Shown here: positions 1-9,101 of the stretch, piece by piece
Layout: each line of letters starts with the position of its first letter
Position numbering within the stretch: the first letter of the stretch is position 1
NCBI RefSeq assembly: GCF_021726515.1
Contig: NZ_JAKKCJ010000005.1
Span: 62,001-126,000, forward strand
DNA length: 64,000 nucleotides
DNA from: Vibrio sp. CK2-1
Lineage (GTDB): Bacteria; Pseudomonadota; Gammaproteobacteria; Enterobacterales; Vibrionaceae
Direction of reading: 5' to 3'
The notes under the pieces: model-generated
Databases searched by the model: none
The model's input: only the letters and a program-made list of their open reading frames with translations
Told to the model about the DNA's origin: nothing
Made by a program: the position numbers and the translations under genes

Positions 1-1
1 A

Positions 2-2368
2 TCTCCATTAATTTCTCGTGAAAAAGCCGCTGAATTGCTAGGTACTATGCAGGGCGGTTATAACATCGAGCCATTAGTGAGCTTTTTAGATGATGAGCTA
101 CTCGCGCCGATCGCGGTAACCGCACTTAAGCAAACATTACTGATGTTCGATGCTTTCCATGATGTGGAAGAAAAAGCCAAAGCAGGTAATGAATCTGCGA
201 AAGAAGTGATGCAATCATGGGCGGATGCAGAATGGTTCTTAAACAAACCTAAACTTGAAGATAAAGTAACCTTAACTGTCTTTAAAGTAACAGGTGAAAC
301 CAACACTGATGATCTATCTCCGGCACCGGATGCATGGTCTCGTCCTGATATCCCGCTTCATGCTTTAGCAATGCTAAAAAATGAACGTGAAGGTATTAAC
401 CCTGATGATGCAGGTAATGTTGGTCCAATTAAACAAATTCAAGAACTAGAAGAAAAAGGTCATCCACTAGTTTATGTGGGCGATGTTGTTGGTACTGGTT
501 CTTCTCGTAAATCGGCGACTAACTCAGTGCTTTGGTTTATGGGACACGATATACCATACGTGCCAAACAAACGCGCGGGTGGTTTCTGCCTAGGTGGTAA
601 AATTGCGCCTATCTTCTTCAACACTATGGAAGATGCGGGTGCACTACCTATCGAGCTTGATGTATCTAAAATGAACATGGGTGATGTGATTGATATTTAT
701 CCTCATGAAGGAAAAGTATGCAAGCACGGCACTGATGAAGTGATTTCTACCTTTAAGCTAAAAACTGACGTACTTTACGATGAAGTCCGTGCTGGTGGTC
801 GTATTCCATTGATCATCGGTCGTGGTCTAACCGATCGCGCTCGTACTTCTTTAGGTCTTGAGCCTTCAGAAGTGTTCCGTCGTCCTGTACCGGTTGCTGA
901 ATCTGACAAAGGCTTTACGCTTGCTCAGAAAATGGTAGGTAAAGCATGTGGTGTGACAGGCGTTCGTCCTGGCACTTACTGTGAGCCTAAAATGACCACA
1001 GTCGGTTCTCAAGATACGACTGGCCCAATGACGCGTGATGAGCTTAAAGATCTGGCTTGTCTAGGTTTCTCTGCAGACTTAGTGATGCAGTCTTTCTGTC
1101 ATACGTCAGCTTATCCAAAACCAGTTGATGTGAATACCCACCATACGCTACCGGATTTCATTATGAACCGTGGCGGTGTATCGCTTCGTCCGGGTGATGG
1201 TATCATTCACTCATGGTTAAACCGTATGCTTCTACCTGATACCGTTGGTACTGGTGGTGACTCGCATACTCGTTTCCCTCTTGGTATTTCATTCCCAGCC
1301 GGTTCTGGTCTTGTTGCCTTTGCTGCTGCCACTGGTGTGATGCCATTGGATATGCCTGAATCTGTTTTAGTACGCTTTAAAGGCGAAATGAAACCAGGTA
1401 TTACCTTGCGTGATCTTGTTCATGCGATCCCTTACTACGGTATCCAACAAGGTCTACTAACGGTTGAAAAAGCCGGTAAGATCAATGAATTCTCTGGTCG
1501 CGTACTAGAAATTGAAGGTCTTGAGCACCTAACGGTAGAGCAAGCATTTGAGCTTTCTGATGCTTCAGCGGAACGTTCTGCTGCCGGTTGTACGGTGAAA
1601 CTTTCAGAAGAGTCGATTGCTGAATACCTTAATTCAAACATCGTGATGCTGAAGTGGATGATCTCTGAAGGTTATGGTGATGTTCGTACGATTGAACGTC
1701 GTATCACAGCAATGGAAGAGTGGTTAGCTAAACCTGAGCTAATGAGCGCTGATAAAGATGCTGAATATGCTCATGTGGTTGAAATTGACCTAGCAGAGAT
1801 TGATCAACCAATCCTTTGTGCGCCAAACGATCCAGATGATGCTCGCCTGCTTTCTGATGTTCAAGGTACTGAAATTGATGAAGTATTCATCGGTTCTTGT
1901 ATGACTAACATTGGTCACTTCCGCGCGGCTGGTAAGTTACTGGAAAAACACAAAGGTGAATTAGATACTCGCCTATGGGTAGCGCCACCAACTAAGATGG
2001 ATAAAGATCAGCTAATCGAAGAAGGTTACTACGGTATCTTCGGACGTGCTGGGGTTCGTATTGAAACTCCGGGCTGTTCATTATGTATGGGTAACCAAGC
2101 ACGTGTTGCTGAGAAATCGACCGTAATGTCGACTTCAACGCGTAACTTCCCGAACCGCTTGGGTAATGGTGCGAATGTATTCTTAGCGTCTGCTGAACTA
2201 TCAGCAGTGGGTGCAATTCTGGGTCGTATCCCGACTAAAGAAGAGTACTTAAGCTATGCTGAGCAAATTAATGCGACAGCTGCAGATACATACCGCTATC
2301 TGAACTTCCATCAGATGAAGCATTACACCGATAAAGCTGACACAGTGATTTTCCAAGAGCCAGCATAA
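2..2368 (+). CDS. acnB: Bifunctional aconitate hydratase 2 / 2-methylisocitrate dehydratase (5' partial)
   Basis: Cytosolic TCA-cycle enzyme that interconverts citrate and isocitrate through cis-aconitate. The frame is open from base 2 and reads [20 protein letters not shown] at the left edge, which matches the interior of AcnB, so roughly the first 75 residues lie outside the window; AcnB is usually about 865 residues and about 788 are present. The AcnB-type order is visible: the end of the HEAT-like domain, the swivel domain ([11 protein letters not shown]), then the catalytic domains. The three [4Fe-4S] ligands are in GSCMTN and in GCSLCMGN near the C-terminus. The UUG codon at 35 could be mistaken for a start but is internal. 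An intrinsic terminator follows, then yacL, the same neighbour as in E. coli. Identification is certain. Confidence 0.98.
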   Translation, partial: SPLISREKAAELLGTMQGGYNIEPLVSFLDDELLAPIAVTALKQTLLMFDAFHDVEEKAKAGNESAKEVMQSWADAEWFLNKPKLEDKVTLTVFKVTGETNTDDLSPAPDAWSRPDIPLHALAMLKNEREGINPDDAGNVGPIKQIQELEEKGHPLVYVGDVVGTGSSRKSATNSVLWFMGHDIPYVPNKRAGGFCLGGKIAPIFFNTMEDAGALPIELDVSKMNMGDVIDIYPHEGKVCKHGTDEVISTFKLKTDVLYDEVRAGGRIPLIIGRGLTDRARTSLGLEPSEVFRRPVPVAESDKGFTLAQKMVGKACGVTGVRPGTYCEPKMTTVGSQDTTGPMTRDELKDLACLGFSADLVMQSFCHTSAYPKPVDVNTHHTLPDFIMNRGGVSLRPGDGIIHSWLNRMLLPDTVGTGGDSHTRFPLGISFPAGSGLVAFAAATGVMPLDMPESVLVRFKGEMKPGITLRDLVHAIPYYGIQQGLLTVEKAGKINEFSGRVLEIEGLEHLTVEQAFELSDASAERSAAGCTVKLSEESIAEYLNSNIVMLKWMISEGYGDVRTIERRITAMEEWLAKPELMSADKDAEYAHVVEIDLAEIDQPILCAPNDPDDARLLSDVQGTEIDEVFIGSCMTNIGHFRAAGKLLEKHKGELDTRLWVAPPTKMDKDQLIEEGYYGIFGRAGVRIETPGCSLCMGNQARVAEKSTVMSTSTRNFPNRLGNGANVFLASAELSAVGAILGRIPTKEEYLSYAEQINATAADTYRYLNFHQMKHYTDKADTVIFQEPA

Positions 2369-2396
2369 CGGCCTTGAGTTAATTTACTTACGTTAT

Positions 2397-2426
2397 AAAA
2401 CCGCTGAGCAATCAGCGGTTTTTTTC
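2397..2426 (+). terminator. Intrinsic terminator after acnB
   Basis: AACCGCTGA and TCAGCGGTT pair around a GCAA loop and are followed by a run of T, 30 bases after the acnB stop codon. Confidence 0.9.
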
Positions 2427-2515
2427 GTTTAGAGAGAAAAGGTCGCCAAGTCGCATTTCCAATCATTACCAAGTAAACTCTCAATATCCTCCTAAAAATA
2501 AAAAAGTGCTCCGTT

Positions 2516-2890
2516 ATGGACTTTGAATTTAAGAAAAATACCTTAGATGGTAGCTATCGTGTGGTGTTCTCTTCAGGACATGAAGCCATTGGCCATTGGT
2601 TAATTGAAGAAATCGGTACCGATACCGCTAAGCTTGATAGCGTTTTGCAACAAATTGGTGCACAGAGAAATATTAACCAAGAATGGCGATTATTAGGCCA
2701 AGATTGGAGTTTGTTTCTTGAGCAGAATGAAGTGCATATTTCTTCTAACCATTTGTTAAGTCATGAAGCCTCTATTTATGAAGAAGAGAGAGAGGATGAT
2801 CTTTCTGCTTATGATGAAGAAAGTGAATCATGGTGTGGTATCGAAGACTTTGAACAAGTTTTGCATTCTTGGCGTGCATTTGTCGCCTAA
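2516..2890 (+). CDS. yacL: UPF0231 family protein YacL
   Basis: Small acidic protein of 124 residues and unknown biochemical function. It aligns along its length with E. coli YacL: the N-terminus MDFEF, the GHEAIGHW segment (E. coli GHEVVGHW), the acidic YDEESE stretch near residue 100 and the C-terminal [17 protein letters not shown]. No signal peptide or membrane segment is seen, so it should be cytoplasmic. The gene follows acnB as in enterobacteria but is separated by the acnB terminator, so it probably has its own promoter. No convincing Shine-Dalgarno sequence precedes the ATG; the start is chosen by homology. A possible distal NtrC half-palindrome (2862-2878) lies inside its 3' end and would belong to glnK, not to this gene. 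Confidence 0.9.
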   Translation: MDFEFKKNTLDGSYRVVFSSGHEAIGHWLIEEIGTDTAKLDSVLQQIGAQRNINQEWRLLGQDWSLFLEQNEVHISSNHLLSHEASIYEEEREDDLSAYDEESESWCGIEDFEQVLHSWRAFVA

Positions 2891-2931
2891 TCTTTCTTTT
2901 TCTCCCTCCTTGCTATTTTATTGTGAATCGC

Positions 2932-2950
2932 GCGCACTATTATGGTGCGC
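2932..2950 (+). promoter_or_regulatory. NtrC (GlnG) enhancer site upstream of glnK
   Basis: GCGCAC and GTGCGC form an inverted repeat with a 7-base centre; the core GCACT-N5-GGTGC fits the NtrC consensus GCACY-N5-RGTGC exactly. It lies about 62 bp upstream of the sigma-54 promoter. A weaker copy, TGCA-N9-TGCA, lies at 2862-2878. The function is inferred. Confidence 0.8.
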
Positions 2951-3011
2951 ATGATTTCCCCCTTAAATTCCCACTCATTATCTATTCCCTTTAAATCAAC
3001 AGCTTATAAAG

Positions 3012-3028
3012 TTGGCACGCAACTTGAA
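3012..3028 (+). promoter_or_regulatory. Sigma-54 promoter of glnK-amtB
   Basis: TTGGCACGCAACTTGAA matches the -24/-12 consensus TGGCACG-N4-TTGCW except for A in place of C in the -12 element. It lies 45 bp before the glnK start. With the NtrC site upstream, this predicts induction under nitrogen limitation. Confidence 0.85.
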
Positions 3029-3060
3029 AGCATTGTAAATGTTAAAGGAATGCATCATGA

Positions 3061-3411
<351 letters not shown>

Positions 3412-3437
3412 AGGATTAAGGGACGGAGAATTAAGAT

Positions 3438-4655
3438 ATGGAAATTGTAGAAATCAAATACGCGTTAGATACGTTTTTCTTACTGATATCTGGTGCGCTA
3501 GTCATGTGGATGGCAGCAGGTTTTGCCATGTTAGAAGCGGGTTTAGTTCGTTCAAAAAATACCACAGAAATTTTAACTAAAAACTTTGTACTGTTTGGTA
3601 TTGCTTGCACCATGTTCTTATTGGTCGGCTATAACATCATGTACGTTGGTAATGCAGAAGGCGGCGTGTTCCCATCATTTGGCGGCCTGATTGGCTCTCA
3701 AAGTGAAGGTGCTTCACACTCTTTAGAATCAGACTTTTTCTTCCAGGTAGTGTTTGTCGCGACAGCAATGTCAGTGGTATCTGGTGCAGTAGCAGAGCGT
3801 ATGAAACTGTCTACTTTCTTGATCTTTAGTGTGGTGTTAACTGGCTTTATCTACCCAATTGAAGGTTACTGGACTTGGGGCGGTGGTTTCTTATCTGCTG
3901 CTGGTTTCAGTGATTTTGCAGGCTCAGGTATTGTTCACCTCGCGGGTGCAGCAGCGGCATTAGCGGGTGTGTTACTACTGGGCGCACGTAAAGGTAAATA
4001 CGGCAAGAATGGTGAAGTTCACCCAATTCAAGGTTCAAACATGCCGCTAGCTACGCTAGGTACATTTATCCTTTGGTTTGGTTGGTTTGGCTTTAATGGT
4101 GGTTCTCAGCTAGCGTTATCTTCAGCGGCGGATGCAACAGCAATTGGTCAAGTTTACTTAAACACTAATGCGGCTGCGGCGGCTGGTGCGGTTGCTGCTT
4201 TGATTACTGTGAAACTGATTTGGGGCAAAGCTGATCTTACTATGATCCTTAATGGTGCATTAGCAGGTCTAGTTGCGATTACGGCAGACCCAGCATCACC
4301 ATCTCCAGTAATGGCGTTAGTGGTTGGTGCAATTGCCGGCGTATTAGTTATCTTTAGTATCTTATTCCTAGATAAAGTGAAGATTGATGATCCAGTGGGT
4401 GCTATCTCTGTGCACGGTGTGTGTGGTGTCTTCGGTCTACTAATGGTTCCATTTAGTAATTCTGATGCAACGTTTGGCGCGCAAATTTACGGTGCGGTAG
4501 TTATCTTTGCATGGGTATTTGGTGCTAGCTTAGTAGTTTGGAGTATCTTGAAAGCTACTATGGGCATCCGTGTTAGTGAAGAAGAAGAAATGGATGGCGT
4601 TGATATGCACGATTGTGGTGTCGCAGCTTACCCAGAGTTCACTTCAACTAAGTAA
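3438..4655 (+). CDS. amtB: Ammonium transporter AmtB
   Basis: Inner-membrane ammonium channel of 405 residues that works as a trimer and is gated by GlnK. Roughly eleven hydrophobic segments are visible. The twin pore histidines are in GSGIVHLAG (His167) and GAISVHGVCG (His326), and the conserved AERM and GFNGGSQ motifs are present. Unlike E. coli AmtB it has no obvious cleavable signal peptide: the first helix begins within about ten residues of the ATG. GGAG lies 9 bases before the start. It is co-transcribed with glnK and ends at an intrinsic terminator. Confidence 0.96.
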   Translation: MEIVEIKYALDTFFLLISGALVMWMAAGFAMLEAGLVRSKNTTEILTKNFVLFGIACTMFLLVGYNIMYVGNAEGGVFPSFGGLIGSQSEGASHSLESDFFFQVVFVATAMSVVSGAVAERMKLSTFLIFSVVLTGFIYPIEGYWTWGGGFLSAAGFSDFAGSGIVHLAGAAAALAGVLLLGARKGKYGKNGEVHPIQGSNMPLATLGTFILWFGWFGFNGGSQLALSSAADATAIGQVYLNTNAAAAAGAVAALITVKLIWGKADLTMILNGALAGLVAITADPASPSPVMALVVGAIAGVLVIFSILFLDKVKIDDPVGAISVHGVCGVFGLLMVPFSNSDATFGAQIYGAVVIFAWVFGASLVVWSILKATMGIRVSEEEEMDGVDMHDCGVAAYPEFTSTK

Positions 4656-4695
4656 TTTATCGTTCGATTAAGTTACATCGTTATACTCTGTTACA

Positions 4696-4725
4696 AAGCC
4701 CTGCTCATTTGAGTGGGGTTTTTCA
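4696..4725 (+). terminator. Intrinsic terminator after glnK-amtB
   Basis: CCCTGCTCA and TGAGTGGGG pair (with two G-T pairs) around a TT centre and are followed by TTTTT. The hairpin starts about 40 bases after the amtB stop. Confidence 0.85.
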
Positions 4726-4745
4726 TTTTTGTGAGCTACCAACGG

Positions 4746-4773
4746 TTGAGTTAAATCCTATTCTCCATATAAT
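4746..4773 (+). promoter_or_regulatory. Sigma-70 promoter of the fbpABC operon
   Basis: TTGAGT (4746-4751), a 16-bp spacer and a perfect TATAAT (4768-4773) lie about 50 bp before the fbpA start. The Fur box sits just downstream, over the expected transcription start. Confidence 0.75.
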
Positions 4774-4781
4774 AAACGCAT

Positions 4782-4796
4782 TGATAATTGTTATCA
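4782..4796 (+). promoter_or_regulatory. Fur box in front of fbpA
   Basis: TGATAAT-T-GTTATCA is a 7-1-7 inverted repeat with one mismatch to the Fur consensus TGATAAT-N-ATTATCA. It covers the predicted transcription start, which fits repression by iron-loaded Fur. Confidence 0.85.
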
Positions 4797-4823
4797 CTTA
4801 CATTTAGTTTAAGGATGAGTTTA

Positions 4824-5837
4824 ATGAAAAAGCTGTTACTAGCCTCTGCGGTTACCGCAACGACTTTCGCCCCTATCGCTATGGCTGCAGAAGAAGTGAA
4901 TGTCTATTCTTACCGTCAACCGTTTCTTGTTGAGCCAATGCTAAAAGAGTTTACTGAAGAAACTGGCATTAAAGTAAATGTGAAATTTGCTAAAGATGGT
5001 TTGGCAGAAAAACTGGTTCAAGAAGGCGAGTACAGCCCTGCTGACGTGGTACTTACTGTTGATATTAGCCGTTTAGCTGAGTTGAGTGATAAAGAAGTTG
5101 TTCAAGCTGTTAATAGCGATGTGATTAATGGCAATATCCCATCTCAATATCGTGATAAAGAAGGCGAGTGGTTTGGTGTGACAACACGTGCTCGTGCGGT
5201 TTATTCATCAAAAGATCGTGTAGGCAAGCTACCTGCTTCATTTGATTATATGGATTTAGCGAAACCTGAATATAAAGGCAAGATTTGTACTCGTCCAGGT
5301 AAGCACCCATACAACGTTTCTTTAGTATCGGCGATGATTGGTCACCATGGTGAAGCGGAAACAAAAGAATGGCTAGAAGGCGTAAAAGAGAATTTAGCAC
5401 GTAAACCACAAGGTAATGACCGTGGACAGGTTCAAGCGATTAAAGAAGGCTTGTGTGATTACTCTATCGGTAATAGCTACTACCTAGGTAAAATGCTTGA
5501 AGATGATAAGCAAAAAGCATGGGCTGAAGCGGTATACATCAACTTCCCAGGTCAAGAAGCCTTTGGTACGCACGTAAACATCAGTGGCATGGCGATGGCA
5601 AAATATGCGCCGAATAAAGAGAATGCGCTCAAACTTATGGAGTTCTTATCTGGTGATGCTGCACAGAAAATGTATGCTAAAGATAACTTTGAATCTCCAG
5701 TTAAGCAGGGTGTTGAAGCTTCGGAATTAGTGGCATCTTGGGGTGACTATAAAGCGGATGATTTATCGCTAGATGAAATTGCCGCTCACCATGAAGCTGC
5801 AGTGAAATTATTGGATGAAGTAAAATTTGATCTGTAA
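4824..5837 (+). CDS. fbpA: Fe(III) ABC transporter periplasmic binding protein FbpA
   Basis: Periplasmic ferric-iron-binding protein that delivers Fe3+ to FbpB/FbpC. The 337 residues start with a signal peptide (MKKLLLASAVTATTFAPIAM, cleavage expected after AMAA) and continue as EEVNVYSYRQP, typical of the FbpA/FutA group. The adjacent iron-ligand tyrosines are in GNSYYLG (Tyr219-Tyr220). An ATG 36 bases upstream is also in frame, but AAGGATGAG directly precedes 4824 and the resulting signal peptide is normal. The gene lies behind a Fur box; a hairpin between fbpA and fbpB probably gives more binding protein than permease. Confidence 0.93.
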   Translation: MKKLLLASAVTATTFAPIAMAAEEVNVYSYRQPFLVEPMLKEFTEETGIKVNVKFAKDGLAEKLVQEGEYSPADVVLTVDISRLAELSDKEVVQAVNSDVINGNIPSQYRDKEGEWFGVTTRARAVYSSKDRVGKLPASFDYMDLAKPEYKGKICTRPGKHPYNVSLVSAMIGHHGEAETKEWLEGVKENLARKPQGNDRGQVQAIKEGLCDYSIGNSYYLGKMLEDDKQKAWAEAVYINFPGQEAFGTHVNISGMAMAKYAPNKENALKLMEFLSGDAAQKMYAKDNFESPVKQGVEASELVASWGDYKADDLSLDEIAAHHEAAVKLLDEVKFDL

Positions 5838-5863
5838 TTTTAGTCAAAGTTAAATCGAAAATG

Positions 5864-5889
5864 AAAGGGGGAGCTTAGGCTTCCCTTTT
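5864..5889 (+). other. Intercistronic hairpin between fbpA and fbpB
   Basis: An 11-bp stem (AAAGGGGGAGC with GCTTCCCTTTT, two G-T pairs) closes on a TTAG loop 27 bases after the fbpA stop. There is no long T tract, so it is probably an attenuator or a 3'-end stabiliser rather than a full terminator. Confidence 0.7.
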
Positions 5890-5918
5890 GTGGTTTTTAT
5901 AAGCGTTAAGTGGTCGCG

Positions 5919-7559
5919 ATGAAGGAAAAGTATTTTAAGTGGAAGTTAGGAAGTTGGGCGGTGATGGGGTTACTCATCTTGCCTATTCTCGCGATTTTTT
6001 ATACGGCTATCGGTGAAAGTGACGAACTTTTTTCACATCTATTTTCCACTGTTCTACCTACCTATACTTTAAATACCTTTTTATTGGTTGCGGGCACTAT
6101 GTTGCTTGCTTTGCTGTTTGGTATTCCTAGCGCTTGGCTAATGGCGATGTGCAAACTTCCTGGGGAGAAAACACTGCAATGGGCTTTAGTTCTGCCCTTA
6201 GCAATGCCGGGTTATATTGTGGGTTATGTCTATACCGATTGGTTTGATTTTGCAGGCCCGATTCAAATTTGGCTAAGAAATACCTTCGAACTTACTCCGC
6301 AACAATATTGGTTTCCTGATCTTCGTACTTTACCCGGGGCAATGACGGTTTTAGCCTTGGTTCTTTACCCTTATATTTATTTATTGTCCCGTTCAGCTTT
6401 TATGGAGCAAAGCGGTTCATTACTACAATCTGCTCGATTATTAAAATGTACTCCTACACAAAGTTTCTTTCGTGTTTCATTGCCTTTGGCTAGGCCGGCG
6501 ATTGCTGTAGGGCTTTCGCTTGTGGCAATGGAAACCTTAGGTGATTTTGGAACCGTCAATTATTTTGCTGTGAGTACGCTAACCACTGCGGTTTATGATA
6601 CTTGGCTGGGGTATTCCAACCTTACGGCAGCCGCAAAAATCTCTTCCATTATGTTATTGGTCGTCGTGTTACTGCTTAGCGCTGAACGTTATAGTAGGCG
6701 CAAGCAAAAGCACTTCCAAGCTCAGTTTACTAGCCATGAAGATCACCGCTACCTATTGGTAGGCTGGAAGAAATGGCTAGCACTAATATGGTGTTGGGGA
6801 TTGGTGTTAGGTGGTTTTTTATTACCGATTCTTCAACTAGCTTATTACAGCCTACATTACTTTTCAGATAGCTGGACAACCGAGTTTAAAGTTTACTCCT
6901 TAAATAGTTTAAAAGTCTCATTCAGCGTCGCGTTGGTTTGCGTGGTGATTGCACTTATTGTGAACTTTTATCATCGATTATCAGGGCAAGGCGGATATGT
7001 TTCAAAATCGGCGTTAATACCAATGCGGTTATCGTCATTAGGCTATGCAGTACCGGGAACTGTACTTGCCATTGGCATTATGGTGGCGGTATTAACGCTA
7101 GATCATAGTGTTAATGATGTGGCTAAATTTATGGATTGGGGAAGACCTGGGCTGATTTTCTCAGGCACTATGTTTGCGTTAGTGTTTGCATTGAGCGTTC
7201 GTTTTTCTGCTGTTGCTATCGGAAGCGTTGAAAGCGGTTTAGCAAAGGTGACACCTAGTTTAGATATGGCTGCTCGCACTATGGGGTGTAATTCTAGTCA
7301 GATGTTGCGCAGAGTTCATATTCCTTTAGTGATGAGAGGAACATTGATTGCGGGTTTATTGGTGTTTATCGAGTCAATGAAAGAGCTTAACGCCTCAATA
7401 TTATTACGCCCTTTTAATTTTGAGACCTTGGCGACTTATGTTTATAACTATGTTTCAGACCAGCAATTAGAATTGGCAGCACTACCTGCAATCTTGTTAA
7501 TTTTGGTAGGTTTACTGCCTTTAATTATTGTTAATCGTTCTTTAGAAAAGGTGCATTAA
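5919..7559 (+). CDS. fbpB: Fe(III) ABC transporter permease FbpB
   Basis: Inner-membrane permease of the ferric-iron importer. At about 546 residues it is a fused double permease: two copies of the binding-protein-dependent permease domain, each with about six hydrophobic segments, joined near residue 270. Both EAA-like loops, which contact the ATPase, are seen (SARLLKCTPTQSFFRVSLP in the first half, AARTMGCNSSQMLRRVHIP in the second). A GTG at 5910 is an alternative start three codons upstream; the ATG is preferred, although the ribosome-binding site (AAGTGG) is weak. The stop codon abuts the fbpC start (TAAATG), so translation is probably coupled. Confidence 0.92.
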   Translation: MKEKYFKWKLGSWAVMGLLILPILAIFYTAIGESDELFSHLFSTVLPTYTLNTFLLVAGTMLLALLFGIPSAWLMAMCKLPGEKTLQWALVLPLAMPGYIVGYVYTDWFDFAGPIQIWLRNTFELTPQQYWFPDLRTLPGAMTVLALVLYPYIYLLSRSAFMEQSGSLLQSARLLKCTPTQSFFRVSLPLARPAIAVGLSLVAMETLGDFGTVNYFAVSTLTTAVYDTWLGYSNLTAAAKISSIMLLVVVLLLSAERYSRRKQKHFQAQFTSHEDHRYLLVGWKKWLALIWCWGLVLGGFLLPILQLAYYSLHYFSDSWTTEFKVYSLNSLKVSFSVALVCVVIALIVNFYHRLSGQGGYVSKSALIPMRLSSLGYAVPGTVLAIGIMVAVLTLDHSVNDVAKFMDWGRPGLIFSGTMFALVFALSVRFSAVAIGSVESGLAKVTPSLDMAARTMGCNSSQMLRRVHIPLVMRGTLIAGLLVFIESMKELNASILLRPFNFETLATYVYNYVSDQQLELAALPAILLILVGLLPLIIVNRSLEKVH

Positions 7560-8639
7560 ATGACCTCTCAACATCAAGCTGTAAAAGCAGAGTCTTTCGC
7601 ATTAAAAATTGAAGGTTTGACGTGTCATTATCCCTCGCATACTCAACCTAAAATATCGACACCCGTTTTAGAGAACCTGAATTTATCGGTACAACAAGGG
7701 GAAATTGTTTGTTTGCTTGGTGCCAGTGGTTGTGGCAAAACCACCTTACTTAAAGCGATCGCGGGGCTGTTACCATTATCATCTGGGCAAATGAAATTAA
7801 ATGATAATCTGATTGATGATGGCGAACATTGGGTAGCACCAGAACAACGTAATATCGGTTTAATTTTCCAAGACTACGCACTATTTCCCCATTTGACGGT
7901 TTCTGAAAATGTGGCTTTTGGTCTGCAAGACCATTCAAAATCACAACGAAGTACAATAGTCGAAAGTATGTTGGAGTTGGTTCATTTATCTGGGTTAGGT
8001 GAGCGTTATCCTCATCAGCTTTCTGGTGGCCAACAGCAGCGCGTTGCGATTGCACGTTCATTGGCTTATCAGCCAGACCTTTTATTATTGGATGAACCGT
8101 TTTCTAATATTGATACTCAAGTGCGCCATGAATTGATTCGCGATATTCGCCGTATCTTTAAGCAACAAGGGGTGACGGCGATTTTTGTTACTCATTCCCG
8201 CGAAGAAGCTTTTGCCTTTTCAGATAAAATGGCGGTTATGAACAATGGGGTTATTGAGCAATTTGGCAGTGCTGCTCAACTGTATTACCAACCTTCGAGT
8301 AAGTTTGTGGCGAACTTTTTAGGCGGCGGTTGTTATCTACCGGCGCAAAAACTGGCACCGAACCGGTTTGACACGGTACTAGGTGAGTTACAGGTAGTCA
8401 GTGTTGATTCGATAGCAGTAGGGCAAGGTTGTGAAATTTTATTAAGGCCGCAGCAAGTATTATTGCAATTGGATGAGAGTAGCGAGAATCGAGTGATTGA
8501 ACAGCAATTTATGGGCGATCATTGTCGTTATGTGGTGGATGTACAAGGAGTGAAATTACTTGGTCAATCACATCATTTGCTCGAAGTAGGACAACATGTC
8601 TCGGTGACTGTCGATTGCGATGGTGCTTTGGTATTCTAG
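7560..8639 (+). CDS. fbpC: Fe(III) ABC transporter ATP-binding protein FbpC
   Basis: ATPase of the ferric-iron importer, 359 residues, cytoplasmic face. Walker A is GASGCGKTT (about residues 54-62), the Q-loop is in IFQDYALFPH, the signature is LSGGQQQRVAIARSL, Walker B is LLLLDEPFSN and the switch histidine is in FVTHSREEA. A C-terminal extension of about 110 residues resembles the TOBE-like regulatory domain of iron and sulfate transport ATPases. It starts at the base after the fbpB stop codon. The HopJ-family gene follows within 30 bases without a terminator. Confidence 0.93.
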   Translation: MTSQHQAVKAESFALKIEGLTCHYPSHTQPKISTPVLENLNLSVQQGEIVCLLGASGCGKTTLLKAIAGLLPLSSGQMKLNDNLIDDGEHWVAPEQRNIGLIFQDYALFPHLTVSENVAFGLQDHSKSQRSTIVESMLELVHLSGLGERYPHQLSGGQQQRVAIARSLAYQPDLLLLDEPFSNIDTQVRHELIRDIRRIFKQQGVTAIFVTHSREEAFAFSDKMAVMNNGVIEQFGSAAQLYYQPSSKFVANFLGGGCYLPAQKLAPNRFDTVLGELQVVSVDSIAVGQGCEILLRPQQVLLQLDESSENRVIEQQFMGDHCRYVVDVQGVKLLGQSHHLLEVGQHVSVTVDCDGALVF

Positions 8640-8667
8640 TTTTAAATTATTTGGATTTAAGGAGAAG

Positions 8668-9012
8668 ATGAATATGGAATTAACGGAATTTTTGCATCAA
8701 GTGACCACAGAGCCGCTATCGGTAGAATTTGAGCAGACCATCGCTACGATTGATGCGAACTATCGCTTTACTCCAAGCGCCTTTATCAATGGTGAGGTAG
8801 AGAATGAAGCAGGGCAAAACAATGGCTCTTGTAAGATCTTTGCCTTTGCTCAAATGCATAATTTAACTCAAGCGCAAACTCTGGCTTGTTTTGGTAAGTT
8901 CTACCGTGAAGATGTTTTACAGCATCCGGAAAACGATGATCATCAAAATATTCGTAATTTTATTGAGCATGGTTGGGATGGCATAAAATTCTCATCGCCG
9001 GCGCTGAATTAA
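8668..9012 (+). CDS. HopJ type III effector family protein
   Basis: A 114-residue protein recognised as the HopJ family (named after a Pseudomonas syringae effector) from the pattern TPSAFINGEVENEAGQNNGS, then KIFAFAQMHNL and a late CFGKFYREDVL segment. The family is common in free-living gammaproteobacteria that lack type III secretion, so the name does not imply secretion; no biochemical role is established to my knowledge. There is no signal peptide or membrane segment. GGAG sits four bases before the chosen ATG; in-frame codons upstream overlap fbpC and are less likely. It lies 28 bases after fbpC and before the operon's terminator, which places it in the Fur-controlled iron operon. Confidence 0.85.
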   Translation: MNMELTEFLHQVTTEPLSVEFEQTIATIDANYRFTPSAFINGEVENEAGQNNGSCKIFAFAQMHNLTQAQTLACFGKFYREDVLQHPENDDHQNIRNFIEHGWDGIKFSSPALN

Positions 9013-9044
9013 TTACAACGGTTAATAAAAAGATAGATAAAGTA

Positions 9045-9081
9045 AAGCCGCGTAAGAATTGATTTCTTGCGCGGCTTCTTC
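9045..9081. terminator. Bidirectional terminator between the fbp operon and emrD
   Basis: AAGCCGCGTAAGAA and TTCTTGCGCGGCTT form a 14-bp stem (one G-T pair) around a short loop, with A-rich and T-rich flanks. It serves the convergent HopJ-family gene and emrD. Confidence 0.85.
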
Positions 9082-9101
9082 GTGTATTCAGGATTTAGTT
9101 A

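Noticed and set aside
35-2368. UUG at base 35 as the acnB start
   Set aside because: The frame stays open to the left edge and the residues before it match internal AcnB sequence, so the gene is cut by the window.
5125-5409. Reverse frame of 94 codons inside fbpA
   Set aside because: Shadow frame of an intact, well-recognised gene.
7750-8061. Reverse frame of 103 codons inside fbpC
   Set aside because: Shadow frame across the Walker A to signature region of an intact ATPase gene.
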